DNA of 64,000 nt from Paguma larvata (GCA_030068075.1 CM057829.1:84001132-84065131); one strand, 5' to 3'; positions 23,280 through 34,005 are shown, counted from the stretch's first letter. Numbers and translations: made by a program. Notes: generated from the sequence alone by a model not told the origin.

Positions 23280-24850
23280 AGAAGTTTTTACTGAGATCAC
23301 ATAAGCCCTGGGAGATTCCAAGAATAAATGTATGTGCAAAATAGTTTCTGAGGCCATGCCCAAGCATAAAGAATAGAACAAAGGAGTAAAAAGTTTTGAA
23401 GTTGGGACATGGCCTTTGGACAACTGGGTCAAGGTGGTGGGGAAAAGTAATATCACAGATTCCTTCTTCAATATAAAATCTATTTAGCCAGAAACCTACA
23501 ATGACACAATTAGGATAGTCGCCAAACAAATAAGAGATGGAATCTGAGATGAGAGAGAATATTATTGTGATGAGATTTTATGAACAGTGCATATCTCTCT
23601 TACTGTACAGTTAATAGATATTAGCTACATTTTGCAAATAAGTATGAAGTATTATAAGCATATGTTGTTATATTTAATACAATAAATTACACTTAAAGGA
23701 TTAACATATTAGAATAAGAAAAATTAATCAATATATAATCGCAAACTTAGAAGAGTGAATCAGGTGAGGATGTTTGGAGAAATTAAATTGTTTCATTTTT
23801 TTCATCATTTCATGTCAGAAACCCTGTTATTGATGTTATGTAAATTTTGTAAACAAGGAATGGATTTTAAAACATGTCATATGAAGTTATTAAGGGAGCG
23901 CTAAAAACTCTAAAATAAAATTTAAATTTGGCCAGAGCTTCAGACTATGTAATAAGTGCTACAAGATCTGGTATTAGGTAAGGGTGCCTTTTGTTTCCCT
24001 CAACAAGAAAAAGGAAATAAAAGACTAGGCACTAGAAATTTTTGACACTTCTGAGGGAGTTATCTACCAGACGGTGTATCAACAGAGATAAGTTAAGTGG
24101 TAGAGGATTATAGAATTCAGGTCAAGGTGAAAATGACTGAGAAAATCCAAGGGACAAGGAAGTCATTTTATCAGACATTTCTTCTTTCATTTTATATGAC
24201 GAAAGTAAATTCTGAAGTCATTTTTAGAAGTAAAGTTTCCTTATGTTACCTCGTCCAGCTGAAGAAAGAATAGCCAATGCACGAACAAATGTGCTTGTGG
24301 GCATGTGTCTGCCGGCGGCTTATGAAGGCGAAGCAGTGCCCAATCACAGAGAGCCTCTAGTGGTGATGGCGAGGTGACAGGACTTGTCCTACAGCGCCCT
24401 TCAGGGCATTGGAAAAAGGAAAATAATAAGCGTCCGAGAGTTTATACCCCTTTAGCTGTATAATATAATACGCTGACTCTACTAGAGTAGAGAAGGAAAG
24501 TAACATCAGAGATAGAAGCAGGTCATACTGTTCAGAGACATGGAATGAGACACATTTATTTCTGTAACGGTGCATTTTGATAGAAAAATAACCATATTTG
24601 GGGCTATAGAGTAAAAATCATAGCAGAAGTAATAGTAATTAATAACTACCACTTTGAGCATGCGGTATTGGTTAGTATGAATGAATAAAATTGGCGATAG
24701 GATTTCAGCTGTGTTTCCAGTATCATGTCATGTAAGAATAATGGTCAGAAAGCATTTCTGTCGCATCTTTCACTGATGCACCAACAATAATATCAGACGA
24801 TACCACAGGTGGAGGTTGTATCAATCCTGACACTGTCTCTTAATAAGTAT
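23280..24850. other. Unique sequence with a CpG-retaining patch
   Basis: Seven CpGs fall between 24252 and 24396, around 'gtctgccggcggcttatgaa' and the CTCF-like 'gcctctagtggtgatgg'. No gene is recognised. Frames at 23169-23529 (minus) partly read through the neighbouring SINE. Confidence 0.5.
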
Positions 24851-24853
24851 GGG

Positions 24854-24990
24854 CAGGTTTCAATGTGTATTTCAGTTTCCTTATCTGTAAATGGGATAAT
24901 TTTGACATCGCTTCTTCATGTCTATCAAATGAGATAATATATTGAGCCTGTCTAGTATTGTCCACGGAATATAGTAAGCCTGCTATAAAA
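24854..24990 (+). mobile_element. MIR fragment, plus
   Basis: 'tttcagtttccttatctgta', 'aatgggataattttgac' and 'caaatgagataatat' match the MIR 3' half in order. Confidence 0.72.
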
Positions 24991-25101
24991 AGTAGAAAAA
25001 GAAGAAGAGTAAAGGAAAAAAGAAGATTGGGATGTCAGTGATAATAAATAACTATACACACATAACATAATTTTAACCTTCTGTTTCCAGAAGCCATTTC
25101 T

Positions 25102-25334
25102 GTAAAAAAATTTTTTTAATGTTTATTTATATTTGAGAGAGAGAGAGAGTGAGTGACAGAGCATAAGTGGAGGAGAGGTAGAGAGAGATGGAGACAGAAT
25201 CCAAAGCAGGCTCCGGGCTCCAAGCTGAGAGCTGTCAGCACAGAGCCTGATGTGGGGCTCAAATCCATTAGCAGTGAGATCATGTCCTGAGTCAAAGTTG
25301 GAGGCCAAACCGACCGAGCCACCCAGGCGCCCCC
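25102..25334 (-). mobile_element. CAN-SINE, minus, with 13-bp target-site duplication
   Basis: T-rich tail, GA run, 'agatcatgtcctgagtcaa' and 'gagccacccaggcgccccc'. Flanks agaagccatttct (25089-25101) and agaagtcatttct (25335-25347) differ at one base. Confidence 0.96.
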
Positions 25335-25412
25335 AGAAGTCATTTCTAAAAGCCAAGACTTTTGGGGACATGTATTATACTTGTGATCTAAACAAGGTAC
25401 CTATTCATGCAA

Positions 25413-25558
25413 GACTTCAGTCTCCTCATCTTTGAAAGGGATAATGATGAGAGTACCTAGCTCTTAGAGCTGCGAGGACTGATTTACTAAGCATATGGAA
25501 AGTGCTTAGAGAGAGGCTGGCTAACTAAGTAAGTGCTCCATAAATGTTATTTACTGAT
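25413..25558 (+). mobile_element. MIR, plus
   Basis: 'gtctcctcatctttgaaagg', 'gagagtacctagctct', 'aagtgcttagagag' and 'agtaagtgctccataaatg' are the MIR 3' half through its terminus. It lies between two minus-strand SINEs. Confidence 0.75.
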
Positions 25559-25601
25559 ATTCTTTATAATAGTTTCTCTCTCCACCCAAAACCATTCATT
25601 T

Positions 25602-25805
25602 GTTTATTTATGTATGTTTTTTAAGTTTATTTATTTATTTGGGAGAGGCAGAGACAGCATGAATGGGAGAGGAGCAGAGAGAGAATCTCAAGTACTGCTA
25701 ACAGCACAGAGCCTAATGCAGGGCTTGAACTCACGAAACTGTGAGATCATGACCTGAGCTGAAACCAAGAGTCAGACGCCTCATCGACTGAGCCACCCAG
25801 GTGCT
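25602..25805 (-). mobile_element. CAN-SINE, minus, with 17-bp target-site duplication
   Basis: A tail of TTTA repeats, GA-rich segment, 'gtgagatcatgacctgagc' and 'gagccacccaggtgc'. Flanks cccaaaaccattcattt (25585-25601) and cccaaaaccgttcattt (25806-25822) differ at one base. Confidence 0.95.
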
Positions 25806-26011
25806 CCCAAAACCGTTCATTTAAAAGACACAAAGTAGCCCCTCTAAGGTGGAAAGGAAAAGAAGAGTGCAAGAAGAAAAAGGAAAAGAAAACAAATAGA
25901 TGTGATTTGGAAAATAGTATTCATGTTTCAAATTTGCTATTCTTCCAAATTTTGGGTCTAGATCTCCTTTTCATAACCTCACCAAATTATTTAAATAAAA
26001 TAATAATAACT

Positions 26012-26190
26012 TCAGTAATGCTTATTAAGTTCTTATGTCCAAGTCTTTTGTTGAGCACTTTACTAGGTATATAGGATTCAACCCTCACAGCACTAGACGT
26101 AGGCACAGTAGTCCCTGTAGTTGTTAAGTGACTTTCCCAAGATCATAGAACTAGTAAGTTAACAGAGCTGAAATTCAAAGATAACTATAA
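26012..26190 (-). mobile_element. MIR, minus
   Basis: 'gagcactttactaggtata', 'attcaaccctcacagcacta', 'aagtgactttcccaagatc' and 'aactagtaagttaacagagc' follow the reverse MIR consensus in order. Confidence 0.75.
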
Positions 26191-26194
26191 TTAA

Positions 26195-27015
26195 ACACAC
26201 TCAGTTTAAGTATTTATGCTCCTGTCAGAGAATCCCAAAAGATCTCCAGTTTCCAAGTTATGTTGAATAAACAAATACCCATGTTTCAGGTAATGGCAAT
26301 TTGGGAGCTAGATGAGCCTAAGAAAGTATCTGGCTTGCTCGTTCTCCTTCTCATAAACCAACTGTATAATTGGTTGTTAGCCATTAAGAGGTTTTAAGCT
26401 ATCTAAAAAATGATGTGGATTTTTACTGAAGGGGGTTATAAATTTTTTTCAGGTCTCTATTAAACTGAACTAATCCTCAAATAAACACACTAATTTTATA
26501 GAAAGTTATCAAAACCCCTAGAATTCCACAAGCATTGAATATATATTCCATAACACTGCAATTACACACTTCAGTTAAGTTCTGAATAAGTAGCTTAGTA
26601 TAATATTAGTATCTCATTCTTTTTTTTTTTTTTTTCTTTTATAATCGCTTTAAAAGGAAGCTCTGGATTTCTGGCTCTGAGTTAGAAGGCAGCTTAATTT
26701 GGCCAAATAAAACCACTGTATAAGAAAAGGTGGCAAAGAGGTCCACTTCACAGAAGGCTAGAAATAGAGAAATCACAAATCGTTCACGTGGCTAAAGAGA
26801 GAAAGTGCTTAATGATTTAATTCTTCTGTTTCTCTTTTGTCTTTTACTTCTACCTTCTTTCAACCACTCTCAACACCATGCCATTCTCTTCAGCTCTTCA
26901 ATTCCCCAGATTTGAGAAACTATGGGAAATACTCCCAATGCTTTTCCCTCCTATTCCCCATAATGATGTATCTTTACATGTTATAGCGAAACTTTACACA
27001 TATCACTCTAAGGTA
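26195..27015. other. Unique sequence, no gene recognised
   Basis: A T run of about 16 at 26620 is the only simple repeat. No gene-like frame is present. Confidence 0.5.
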
Positions 27016-27027
27016 AATACTATTTCT

Positions 27028-27250
27028 TTTTTTTAATTTTTTTAATGTTTCTTTATTTTTAAGAGAGAGAGAGAGAGAGACAGAGCATGAGCGGGAGGAG
27101 GGGCAGAGAGAGGAGACACAGAATCCAAAGCAGGCTGCAGGCTCCGAGCTGTCAGCACAGAGCCCGATGCGGGGCTTGAACCGGTGAACCGGGAGATCAT
27201 GACCTGAGTTGAAGTTGGACGCTTAACTGACTGAGCCTCCCAGGTGCCCC
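27028..27250 (-). mobile_element. CAN-SINE, minus, with 10-bp target-site duplication
   Basis: T-rich tail, (GA)n, 'gggagatcatgacctgag' and 'gagcctcccaggtgcccc'. Flanks aatactattt (27016-27025) and aatactattc (27251-27260). Confidence 0.95.
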
Positions 27251-27269
27251 AATACTATTCTTAGAAGAA

Positions 27270-27360
27270 TCCCAAGTAATAATCATGATAAAAGCTAATA
27301 TTTACCGAGTGCTCACACAGTGTCATATACTTCCCCAAAAATATATCATCTCATTTCCTT
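27270..27360 (-). mobile_element. MIR left part, minus, split by a later insertion
   Basis: 'agctaatatttaccgagtgc' and 'cacacagtgtcatatacttc' then 'catctcatttcctttaca' follow the start of reverse MIR. The expected continuation is found only after about 230 bp, at 27590. Confidence 0.5.
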
Positions 27361-27589
27361 TACATGAGATTAATTTTGGTATAATTTACATGTACGAACA
27401 GTCACTCTGTTTAGGCATTCAGTTCGATGAGTTTTGTGAAATCACCACAGTCAAGATCTAGACTATTTCTGTCAGCCCAGAAATCCTCCAGCTCTCCTTT
27501 GTGGTCAATTTCTCCTCCTGTACACAATGCCCTATCAACACCAGTTTGAAAGGCGATCTTTATTGGTTTGCCTTACCCCTTTTTAAAAG
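27361..27589. mobile_element. Old inserted repeat inside MIR
   Basis: 'ggtataatttacatgtacg', 'gcattcagttcgatgagttt' and 'atcaccacagtcaagatcta' follow a common mammalian repeat phrase (ATAATTTACATA...GTTCAATGATTTTTAG...CACCACAATC). I cannot assign the family safely; L1M-related or LTR-like are both possible. Confidence 0.4.
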
Positions 27590-27715
27590 TGAGGAATATT
27601 CCAAAGGCCAGAAGATAGTAAACGGCTAGTAAGTGGCAGAATCCACATTCCCTTCCACGTCCCTCTGACTCTACAACTCTTACTGTTATCTACTTTATGC
27701 TGCTATGTCTTCATC
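27590..27715 (-). mobile_element. MIR right part, minus
   Basis: 'gaagatagtaaacggctag', 'taagtggcagaatccacatt' and 'cctctgactctacaactc' follow the end of reverse MIR (CTAGTAAGTGGCAGAGC...TCTGACTCCA). Confidence 0.6.
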
Positions 27716-27719
27716 GTGT

Positions 27720-28430
27720 AATTTTTCCTGTTGATTAATAATTTTAAAGACCTCTTTTACTATGCTTAGTTAATTTACATAAATTAATCAATGTAGAAAT
27801 TTATCTCATAATAGTATGACGTATGTTAAAGAATAATATTAAAATATGGACATAACTCTGTTACCAACTGCTAAAATTATATTTAAAAATAGAGAAAACG
27901 TAAAGTGAGCATCTCAACATGGCAGGATTATTTTTGAGATATCAGTTTGTGTTTCCTTCTGTATTTCCCCTTCATCTCTGTTCAAAGCAGCAATATAATA
28001 AGCAGACCCTTTGAAATTCCATGCCTCAGGATGTTTTGCAAGAGGAATTACAGACAGAGTCAGAAGGCTTTAAAAACTAGAGACTCAGAAGAAATGATAC
28101 ATATGTTTGGGTAGAAGAAAAAGAGAGGTACTTTTGGGAGCAAGGTGAGAGAAAGGAGGACTTTTTCTAAAAGAGGAAGGAAACAAAATGTGAGGGGTTC
28201 TAGAATAGCTAGGATCTCTGTGGCATTTAGTGGCAGCAGCCCTTAAAAGGTAGAAAGACTTGATTCATCAAGAAAGACAAAACATTCCACCATTGGGGTT
28301 TCCAATGACACCAATACATCAAAAGCAGAAGTGACCACGCTGCCAAATTATAAGTGACCATGTTTATACAAGCTGAGAAATTGATAACCTTAATTATAAT
28401 CTTATTGATAACCTGTGGGCTGACAAACAG
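27720..28430. other. Unique sequence, no gene recognised
   Basis: AG-rich around 28080-28180, with no repeat family or gene-like frame. Confidence 0.5.
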
Positions 28431-28435
28431 ACCTA

Positions 28436-28645
28436 AAAGGTACTGGCATTTACTGTGAACTGTAATGGATTAATACATTTCGATTAATCCTATTTTATAA
28501 CCGAGGGAACTAAGACAAAGAAATGCTAAGTTCTTTGCTGAAAATCAACCATATAAGTAACTAAAAGGAAGAAACATAATTTGAACCCATACATACAGGA
28601 TTCTCACCTGAAAGCTTGTGTGCTATACTGCCACAGCTACCTAAA
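28436..28645 (-). mobile_element. MIR, minus
   Basis: 'taatcctattttataaccga', 'gggaactaagacaaagaaat', 'gctaagttctttgctgaaa' and 'atttgaacccatacata' match reverse MIR in order, diverged. Confidence 0.7.
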
Positions 28646-28889
28646 AATAGAGATCTTGCTTTGAAGCTGGACAAAGGAAAGAACTAATACCAACAAGTAC
28701 TGAATTCTCAGACAATACACTAAGATTTAGGATCAGATTATGATTTTAGTATACTAAAAGAATAGTAGAATGTATTTCTATATCACTGAGGGTATAGACA
28801 TAAATAAGTTCCTAATACATTAGCGGTATGAAATTCGATATGCTTTTAAGGTTCAGTTAAGCATTTCAGTGGAAGTTTCTAGTTGTATT

Positions 28890-30039
28890 AAAAATTAATA
28901 ACAAGACATTCTGTGTCCATGGATTGGAAGAATTAATATTATTAAAATGTTTATACCGTCTAAAGTATTCTGCAGATTCAATGCTGTCTCCATCAAAATC
29001 CCAATGAAATGTTTTACGGAAAGCAAAAAAAAAAAAAAAAAAAACACACCTAAAATTCACAGGGAACCACAAAAGACCAGATAGTTAAAGTGATCATGAG
29101 AAGAACAAATCTAGAAGCATCACAATGTCTAATTTGGAACTATTACAAAGCTGCAGTAGCTTAAAAAGTATGGTACTGATATAAAGACAGACATAAACCA
29201 GTGGAACAGAACAGAGAGCCCAGAATTAAACCTATACGTATACAGTCAACTGACCTCTGATAAGGGTGCCAAGAATACAGAACGGGTAAAGGATAGTCTA
29301 TTCAACAAATGGTTTTGGAACAACTGGATATCCACATGCAAAAGAATTAAATTGTACCCCTATCTTCTACCACACACAAAAAATCAACTCAAAATGGATT
29401 AAAGACTTGAAGCCCTGAACCTTTAAAACTCCTGGAAGAAAACATAGGGAAGTGTTTCTTGAGACTGGTCTTGGCAATGATTTCTTAGATATAACACCAA
29501 AAGTACGGGCAACAAAACCAAAAACAGACAAGTAGGACTGGATCAAAATAAAAAGCTCCTGCACAGCAAAAGAAACAAACAACAGAATGAAAAGACAACC
29601 TGCAGAATGGGAGAAAATATTTGCAAGCTATGTATCTGATGATATTAATTTCCAAAATATAAAAGAAACAACTATATTCAATAGCAACCCCACCAAACAA
29701 AACCAAACAAAACCCCAGCCCAATTTAAAAATGGAAAAGTACGTGAACAGACATTTTTTTCAAAGAAGAAATCCAAATAGCCCAAAGGTACATGAAAAGG
29801 TGCTCAAAAGCACTTCTCATTAAGAAAATGCAGATCAACACCATAAGGAGATATCGCCTCACACCTGTTAGAATGGTTATTACCAAAAGACAAGAGATAA
29901 CAAATGCTGGTGAGGGTGTGCAGAAAAGGGAAGACTTGTATACAGCTGGAAATGTAAACTGGTACAGACTATGGAAAACCGTATGGAGATTCCTCAAGAA
30001 ATTACAAATAGAACTAATGTAGCAATCCTCCTAATGGGT
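28890..30039 (+). mobile_element. LINE-1, plus: ORF2 3' end and 3'UTR (left part)
   Basis: Starts at 'tgtccatggattggaagaat', a phrase typical of L1 ORF2, and continues through 'cagattcaatgctgtctcc', 'agaccagatagttaaag' and 'aaaagctcctgcacagc'. A remnant of the ORF2 C-terminal coding sequence ([15 protein letters not shown], near 29595) is visible. The body is broken by substitutions, indels and an A19 run at 29026-29044, so no functional ORF2 remains. At 30039 an LTR-like element begins. Confidence 0.88.
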
Positions 30040-30657
30040 TGTGTAGCTGCACCCCAGCAGACTCTAAGCCAAGGGAGGGTGAATGTTCACAAGACCAAAG
30101 AAAAAACTTGGAGACAGTGATGTTTATAAACCAATAGGTTTACTGGGGGAACTTATATACAGATTGTCCAGAAGCAGCGGACTGGACAAAGCATCTGCTA
30201 CTGAAATCCACATGCAGCAAACTTTTATCCTGTAGCGAGCTAGCCCAACAACCATCTGTAGCACTTCCTGTCCTTGCACAGCCAATGTTCCAAGGAGATC
30301 AAGGCTCTGCCAACACAGAGCCCAATGCGGGGCTCGAACTCACGAACTGCGAGATCATGATCTGAACCGAAGCCGAACGTTTAAGTGACTGAGCCCCCCA
30401 GTTGCCCCCCAGGCAACACCCCTTTAAGCAAATGTGAACAGGAGCCAACTTGAACAACAGCCTTTATTACAAGGGAGACTCTTTAGGTTGGTTACCCTCA
30501 AAGCCCCAGACCTTGAATGATGAACAACACACTTCTGTATGTTCTGTTTGATGGGAATATATAGAGAATATGGGATCTCCACATTCTCAAGATTGTGATT
30601 AACCATGGCATTCATAAAGCACCTTGCACAGACCATCCTTCGAACATGTACCATACA
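30040..30657 (-). mobile_element. Solo-LTR-like element in LINE-1 (TG...CA, 5-bp TSD)
   Basis: A 618-bp block interrupts the LINE-1 exactly. It begins tgtgtagctgcacc and ends accataca, and the 5-bp sequence tgggt flanks it at 30035-30039 and 30658-30662. TG...CA ends and a short fixed-length duplication are the signature of integrase-mediated insertion, so this is probably a solo LTR of an endogenous retrovirus. On the minus strand, tatataag lies at 30159-30152, about 110 bp from the right terminus, with a pyrimidine-rich end after it, as in an LTR promoter and U5. An AATAAA at 30468-30463 lies unusually upstream of that TATA. No gag, pol or env sequence is present. The LTR family is not identified. 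Confidence 0.7.
30307..30412 (-). mobile_element. CAN-SINE head fragment without tail, nested in LTR
   Basis: 'cacagagcccaatgcggggc', 'gagatcatgatctgaacc' and 'gactgagccccccag' are the reverse tRNA-like part of the SINE. The GA/CT segment and the AATAAA tail are absent: at the left the SINE stops at 'ccaacacagagcc' and joins LTR-like sequence. No target-site duplication is evident. Confidence 0.85.
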
Positions 30658-30662
30658 TGGGT

Positions 30663-31385
30663 TTATACCCAAAAGAAACAAAATTATTCTATTGAAGAGA
30701 TATCCGCACCTCTTTTTTCATAGCAGCATTAGTCACAATAGCCAAGGTATGGAAACAATCTAAGTGTCCATCAGTGGATGAATAAAGAAAATGGCATAGT
30801 ATTCAGCCTTTAAAAAAGGCTGTCATTTGCAGCAACATGGATCAATCTGAAGGGTATTATCCTAAGTAAAATAAGCTAAGAAAAGAAAGACAAACACCAG
30901 ATGATATTAACTTATATGCAAAATCTATCTATCTATCTATCTATCTACACACAAACACACACACACACATGCACAAAGATGCATACATATATAAAGTCAA
31001 ACTCATAGAAACAAGAGGAGAATAGTGGTTGCCTGGGGACTGGAGGTGGGGGGAGAGAAGGAAAGTTTGGTGGAAGTTGGTAAAATTAGGTAGAAACTTT
31101 CAATTATAAGATGAATAACATCTGAGGATCTAATGTAGAACATGGTGACTGCAGTTGAGACATGGATTGTATGACTGAAATTTGGTGAGAGAGTAGTACT
31201 TAAATGTTTTCACCCAGTATCTCCCCTCCACCACGAAAGGTAAAAATGTGAGGTAGTAGAGGTTTTAATTAAGTCAATGGGGGGAATCCTTTCACAATTG
31301 TATACATATATGGATTCATCATGTTGTACACTTTGAATATCTTACAATCTTATTTGTCAATATACCTGAATAAAGCTAAAAAAAG
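30663..31385 (+). mobile_element. LINE-1, plus: 3'UTR (right part)
   Basis: Resumes with 'ttatacccaaaagaaac', then 'atagccaaggtatggaaac', 'ctaagtgtccatcagtgg' and 'gcagcaacatggatcaat', and ends 'caatatacctgaataaagct' followed by A-rich sequence. It is contiguous in consensus order with the left part, which shows that the 30040-30657 block is an insertion. A (TCTA)n/(CA)n microsatellite is embedded. Confidence 0.87.
30925..30970. repeat. Compound (ATCT)n-(AC)n microsatellite
   Basis: About six ATCT units followed by AC dinucleotides with one interruption, inside the LINE-1 3'UTR. Confidence 0.92.
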
Positions 31386-31417
31386 GTTTACAAACATTAA
31401 GAAAATACTATATTCAT

Positions 31418-31760
31418 TAAGTTTTTCAGCAAATACTTATTGAGCATCTTGGTACTGTCTAGGGTTCTGGGGGACACAAAAGGTAAGTAGGAGAGAGAGA
31501 GAGCGAGAGAGAGAGGGGGAGAGAGAGAGAGAGAGAGAGAGAAACAGAAATGAAAACAAACCTCTGCCTCTTAGGTCTTTATTTGAGGAGAGAATATCAA
31601 GAAACTGACAATATCGAAGACGATAAGTGTCATGGAGAAAAAAGTTTTTGCAGGAGTACTACGAGTATATGGGAAGACATTACTGATAACGTGACTGTGA
31701 GGAAAGACGATGCAGCAGGTATGACTGGGCAATCTTTGAACAGCGCCAGGGAAATCTGAG
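31418..31760 (-). mobile_element. Ancient L2-like repeat, minus, with (GA)n insert
   Basis: 'cagcaaatacttattgagca' and 'gggttctgggggacacaaa' match the reverse L2 terminus. After a (GA)n tract at about 31492-31542, the text resumes with the usual downstream phrases ('gataagtgtcatggagaaaa', 'gtgactgtgaggaaag'). Frames of about 70-80 codons here are repeat-derived. Confidence 0.55.
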
Positions 31761-31764
31761 AACA

Positions 31765-32700
31765 GGTTTAATTCTTGGTTAACTACTGGAAATGTGCCCC
31801 ATAGAAGGTTCTTTGTTGCCAATTGATGATGTTGTTGTGTACATTCAGAGCAGTGGGATGTGCTTCACCAGCTTGTCAGGACTTATCTAGATTGTTTTGT
31901 GCAGTTATACAGATTGATGATACGCCTGACTTCATGGTCGGGGTCTTGAGTTTCGGTTACCATGCTATGTAAAGAGTCCTACATAAAAGTCCCTGACTCA
32001 GAGACTAAAACAGTCTTCCTTGGCAGAGCCACTTCACACATGTCATGGCCATGTTTGGAGAAGAATGAGTGTTTTGAAAATTCCCCTATAGACTGGGGCT
32101 GGTCACTGGTGGAGGGGCCCATATCCAGCTCATTCTGTGAGAACTGGTTATTAGCCGCAGTTCTTTATGACATTCTGGGTCTAGATGCCATGTTAATTTG
32201 AGGTGACCATACCCACTCTTGGCAACCAGTCAAAATTGGTTAGACCAGGGTGATTATTGGCCCTTACATTGATCCATTTGATTCTTTCTCCTGAGAATTA
32301 GGATTTAGGACAGCATGAGTCTCAGCAGTAAGATTTGAGGAATAGAGTATGGGGGAGGCATATATCCATAACTAGCAAGCTATGTTTTGCAAACTGAGGT
32401 AGAAAATTTGAACTGCAGAAAGAGAGAAGAAAGAGAAGATGCCAAAAGTAGTAGAGATGAAAAAGCAATCAGCCTCAGCTTCTGGGGCTCATAAAAGCTA
32501 GAGAGGTAATGTTAGAACTTTGTGAGACCAGTTGTATCTTTCGCCATGAATCTTACTTATGGCAATCCTATATTTTTTTTCAGTAATTTTCTAGCTAGTT
32601 TAAATTGGTTTCTTTTGTCTGAAACAAAATTATTCTTAAGATGGCACCCAGGTAGATATGACATAATTCACAATATTTTGAGGCCTGTTGTCTATGAGTA
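31765..32700. other. Possible old interspersed repeat, otherwise unique
   Basis: 32180-32530 (stretches around 'cttggcaaccagtcaaaatt' and 'gcctcagcttctggggctca') is reminiscent of an old mammalian LTR/DNA repeat, but I cannot name it. Frames of 73-79 codons at 31962-32201 and 32522-32743 have no recognised homologue. Confidence 0.35.
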
Positions 32701-32709
32701 CTTCTCAAT

Positions 32710-32805
32710 TAAATCATCTGGGAAGCTGTTAGAATGCTACTGATCTGAATGTTTATCAAACGCCCCTGGATGCTAATGCCGCTGCTCCATGGCCCCTCTC
32801 TGAAA
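32710..32805. mobile_element. MER5-like (hAT-Charlie) fragment
   Basis: 'catctgggaagctgttaga' followed by 'ctggatgctaatgccgctgc' resembles MER5-type non-autonomous hAT elements (ATCACCTGGGAGCTTGTTAGA ... GATGCTGATGCTGCTGG). Confidence 0.42.
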
Positions 32806-32946
32806 GGGACTGGAATCGGATTTGTAGCACAGCGAATATAAATGGCTAACAAGGAAATCTTTCTATGACTACATATACTATGCCAAGAAGACTTCAGAGT
32901 ATTCTATAGAAAATAGTATGATACAGGTGTTTTGTTTTGTTTTTTT

Positions 32947-33144
32947 ATTCATTTATTTTTAATGTTTATTTTTGAGAGAGAGAGAGAGCCAGCAGGGGAG
33001 GGGGAAGAGAGAGGGAGACAGCGGATCTGAAGCACGCTCTGCACTGACAGAAGAAAGCCTGATGTGGGGCTTGAGTTTATGAACCGTGAGATCATAACCT
33101 GAGCCGAAGTCAGATGCTTAACCGACTGAGCCACTCTGATGCCT
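32947..33144 (-). mobile_element. CAN-SINE, minus
   Basis: 'atttatttttaatgtttatt' tail, (GA)n, 'gagatcataacctgagccg' and 'gactgagccactctgatgcc'. A likely but blurred T-rich target-site duplication (gttttgttttttt / tcttttgctttttt) flanks it. Confidence 0.93.
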
Positions 33145-33159
33145 CTCTTTTGCTTTTTT

Positions 33160-34005
33160 AAACATAGTTACATAAAGATAACACTGTCAGTAAAGTGGCA
33201 AATAGGAGTGACAAAGACAGAGAAAAAATAGATCAAATAGGAAAATATTTTACAGGGAAGCATTGGGAAATACTTGTTTTCATGCCTTACAAAGGAATAA
33301 AGTTTGGAAGACTTCTTTTAAATTTCATATTGAACACAAGTTTTCTGTTTATTTCTGACACTTGAAAAAACAAATCACCAGGGTGTTTTTCTTCAAATGT
33401 TTGCAGGTGTGGATAATTAAAAATACCACACTTACTTGCATTTGATTGTGTGAGCATTCTTATGTCTACAAGTGATTCTAATCAACTTCCCTAAACGGGG
33501 GTGGGGGGGGGGAAACCTCTATAATTAACAAAACTTTATGTACAGTCATTAGGGTTTAGAATTATAATTCATATTACTTCCTAATTATTATTTTTATCCA
33601 CTTGAACTTCCATTTTTCTTAGGGAACAATAATTTATGAAATGATCAAAATACTTTTCATTTTTTTTAACAAAACAATTAAGGAATGAATAGAACACAGT
33701 CAGAAAAGTATTTCAAACAATCAACCTCTGCCCACACATTATGATTGATTAGGTGAAATAACATTTCAAGTTATTCGTTCAAGCTCATTTTTGGGGGGTT
33801 ATTTTTATATGAATAACTCTTCCTTCATCTTGCACTGATACACCTTATCTAGAACAGCAAGTTGAGAATTAATGGATCTGTTAGTGCACACGCTGTACTT
33901 AAGCATCTGTTCTACCCAACCAGCACACGGGAACATGTAAAATATATAATACAGCTCATTAGTGAAGAGAAAAGCTTTGAAGTTATAACGACCGAGGATC
34001 AATCA
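33160..34005. other. Unique sequence with a G-rich run
   Basis: 33497-33512 is GGGGGT followed by ten G. Otherwise no repeat family or gene is recognised; a 65-codon minus frame at 33805-34002 is unsupported. Confidence 0.5.

Noticed and set aside
29587..30022. Two overlapping plus frames of 76-78 codons
   Set aside because: Remnants of LINE-1 ORF2 C-terminus and 3'UTR, broken and not functional.
30923..31541. CRISPR-like regular repeats
   Set aside because: Only microsatellites; no repeat-spacer structure, and the genome is eukaryotic.
31550..31822. Opposed frames of 69 and 83 codons
   Set aside because: Lie in an L2-like repeat next to a GA microsatellite.
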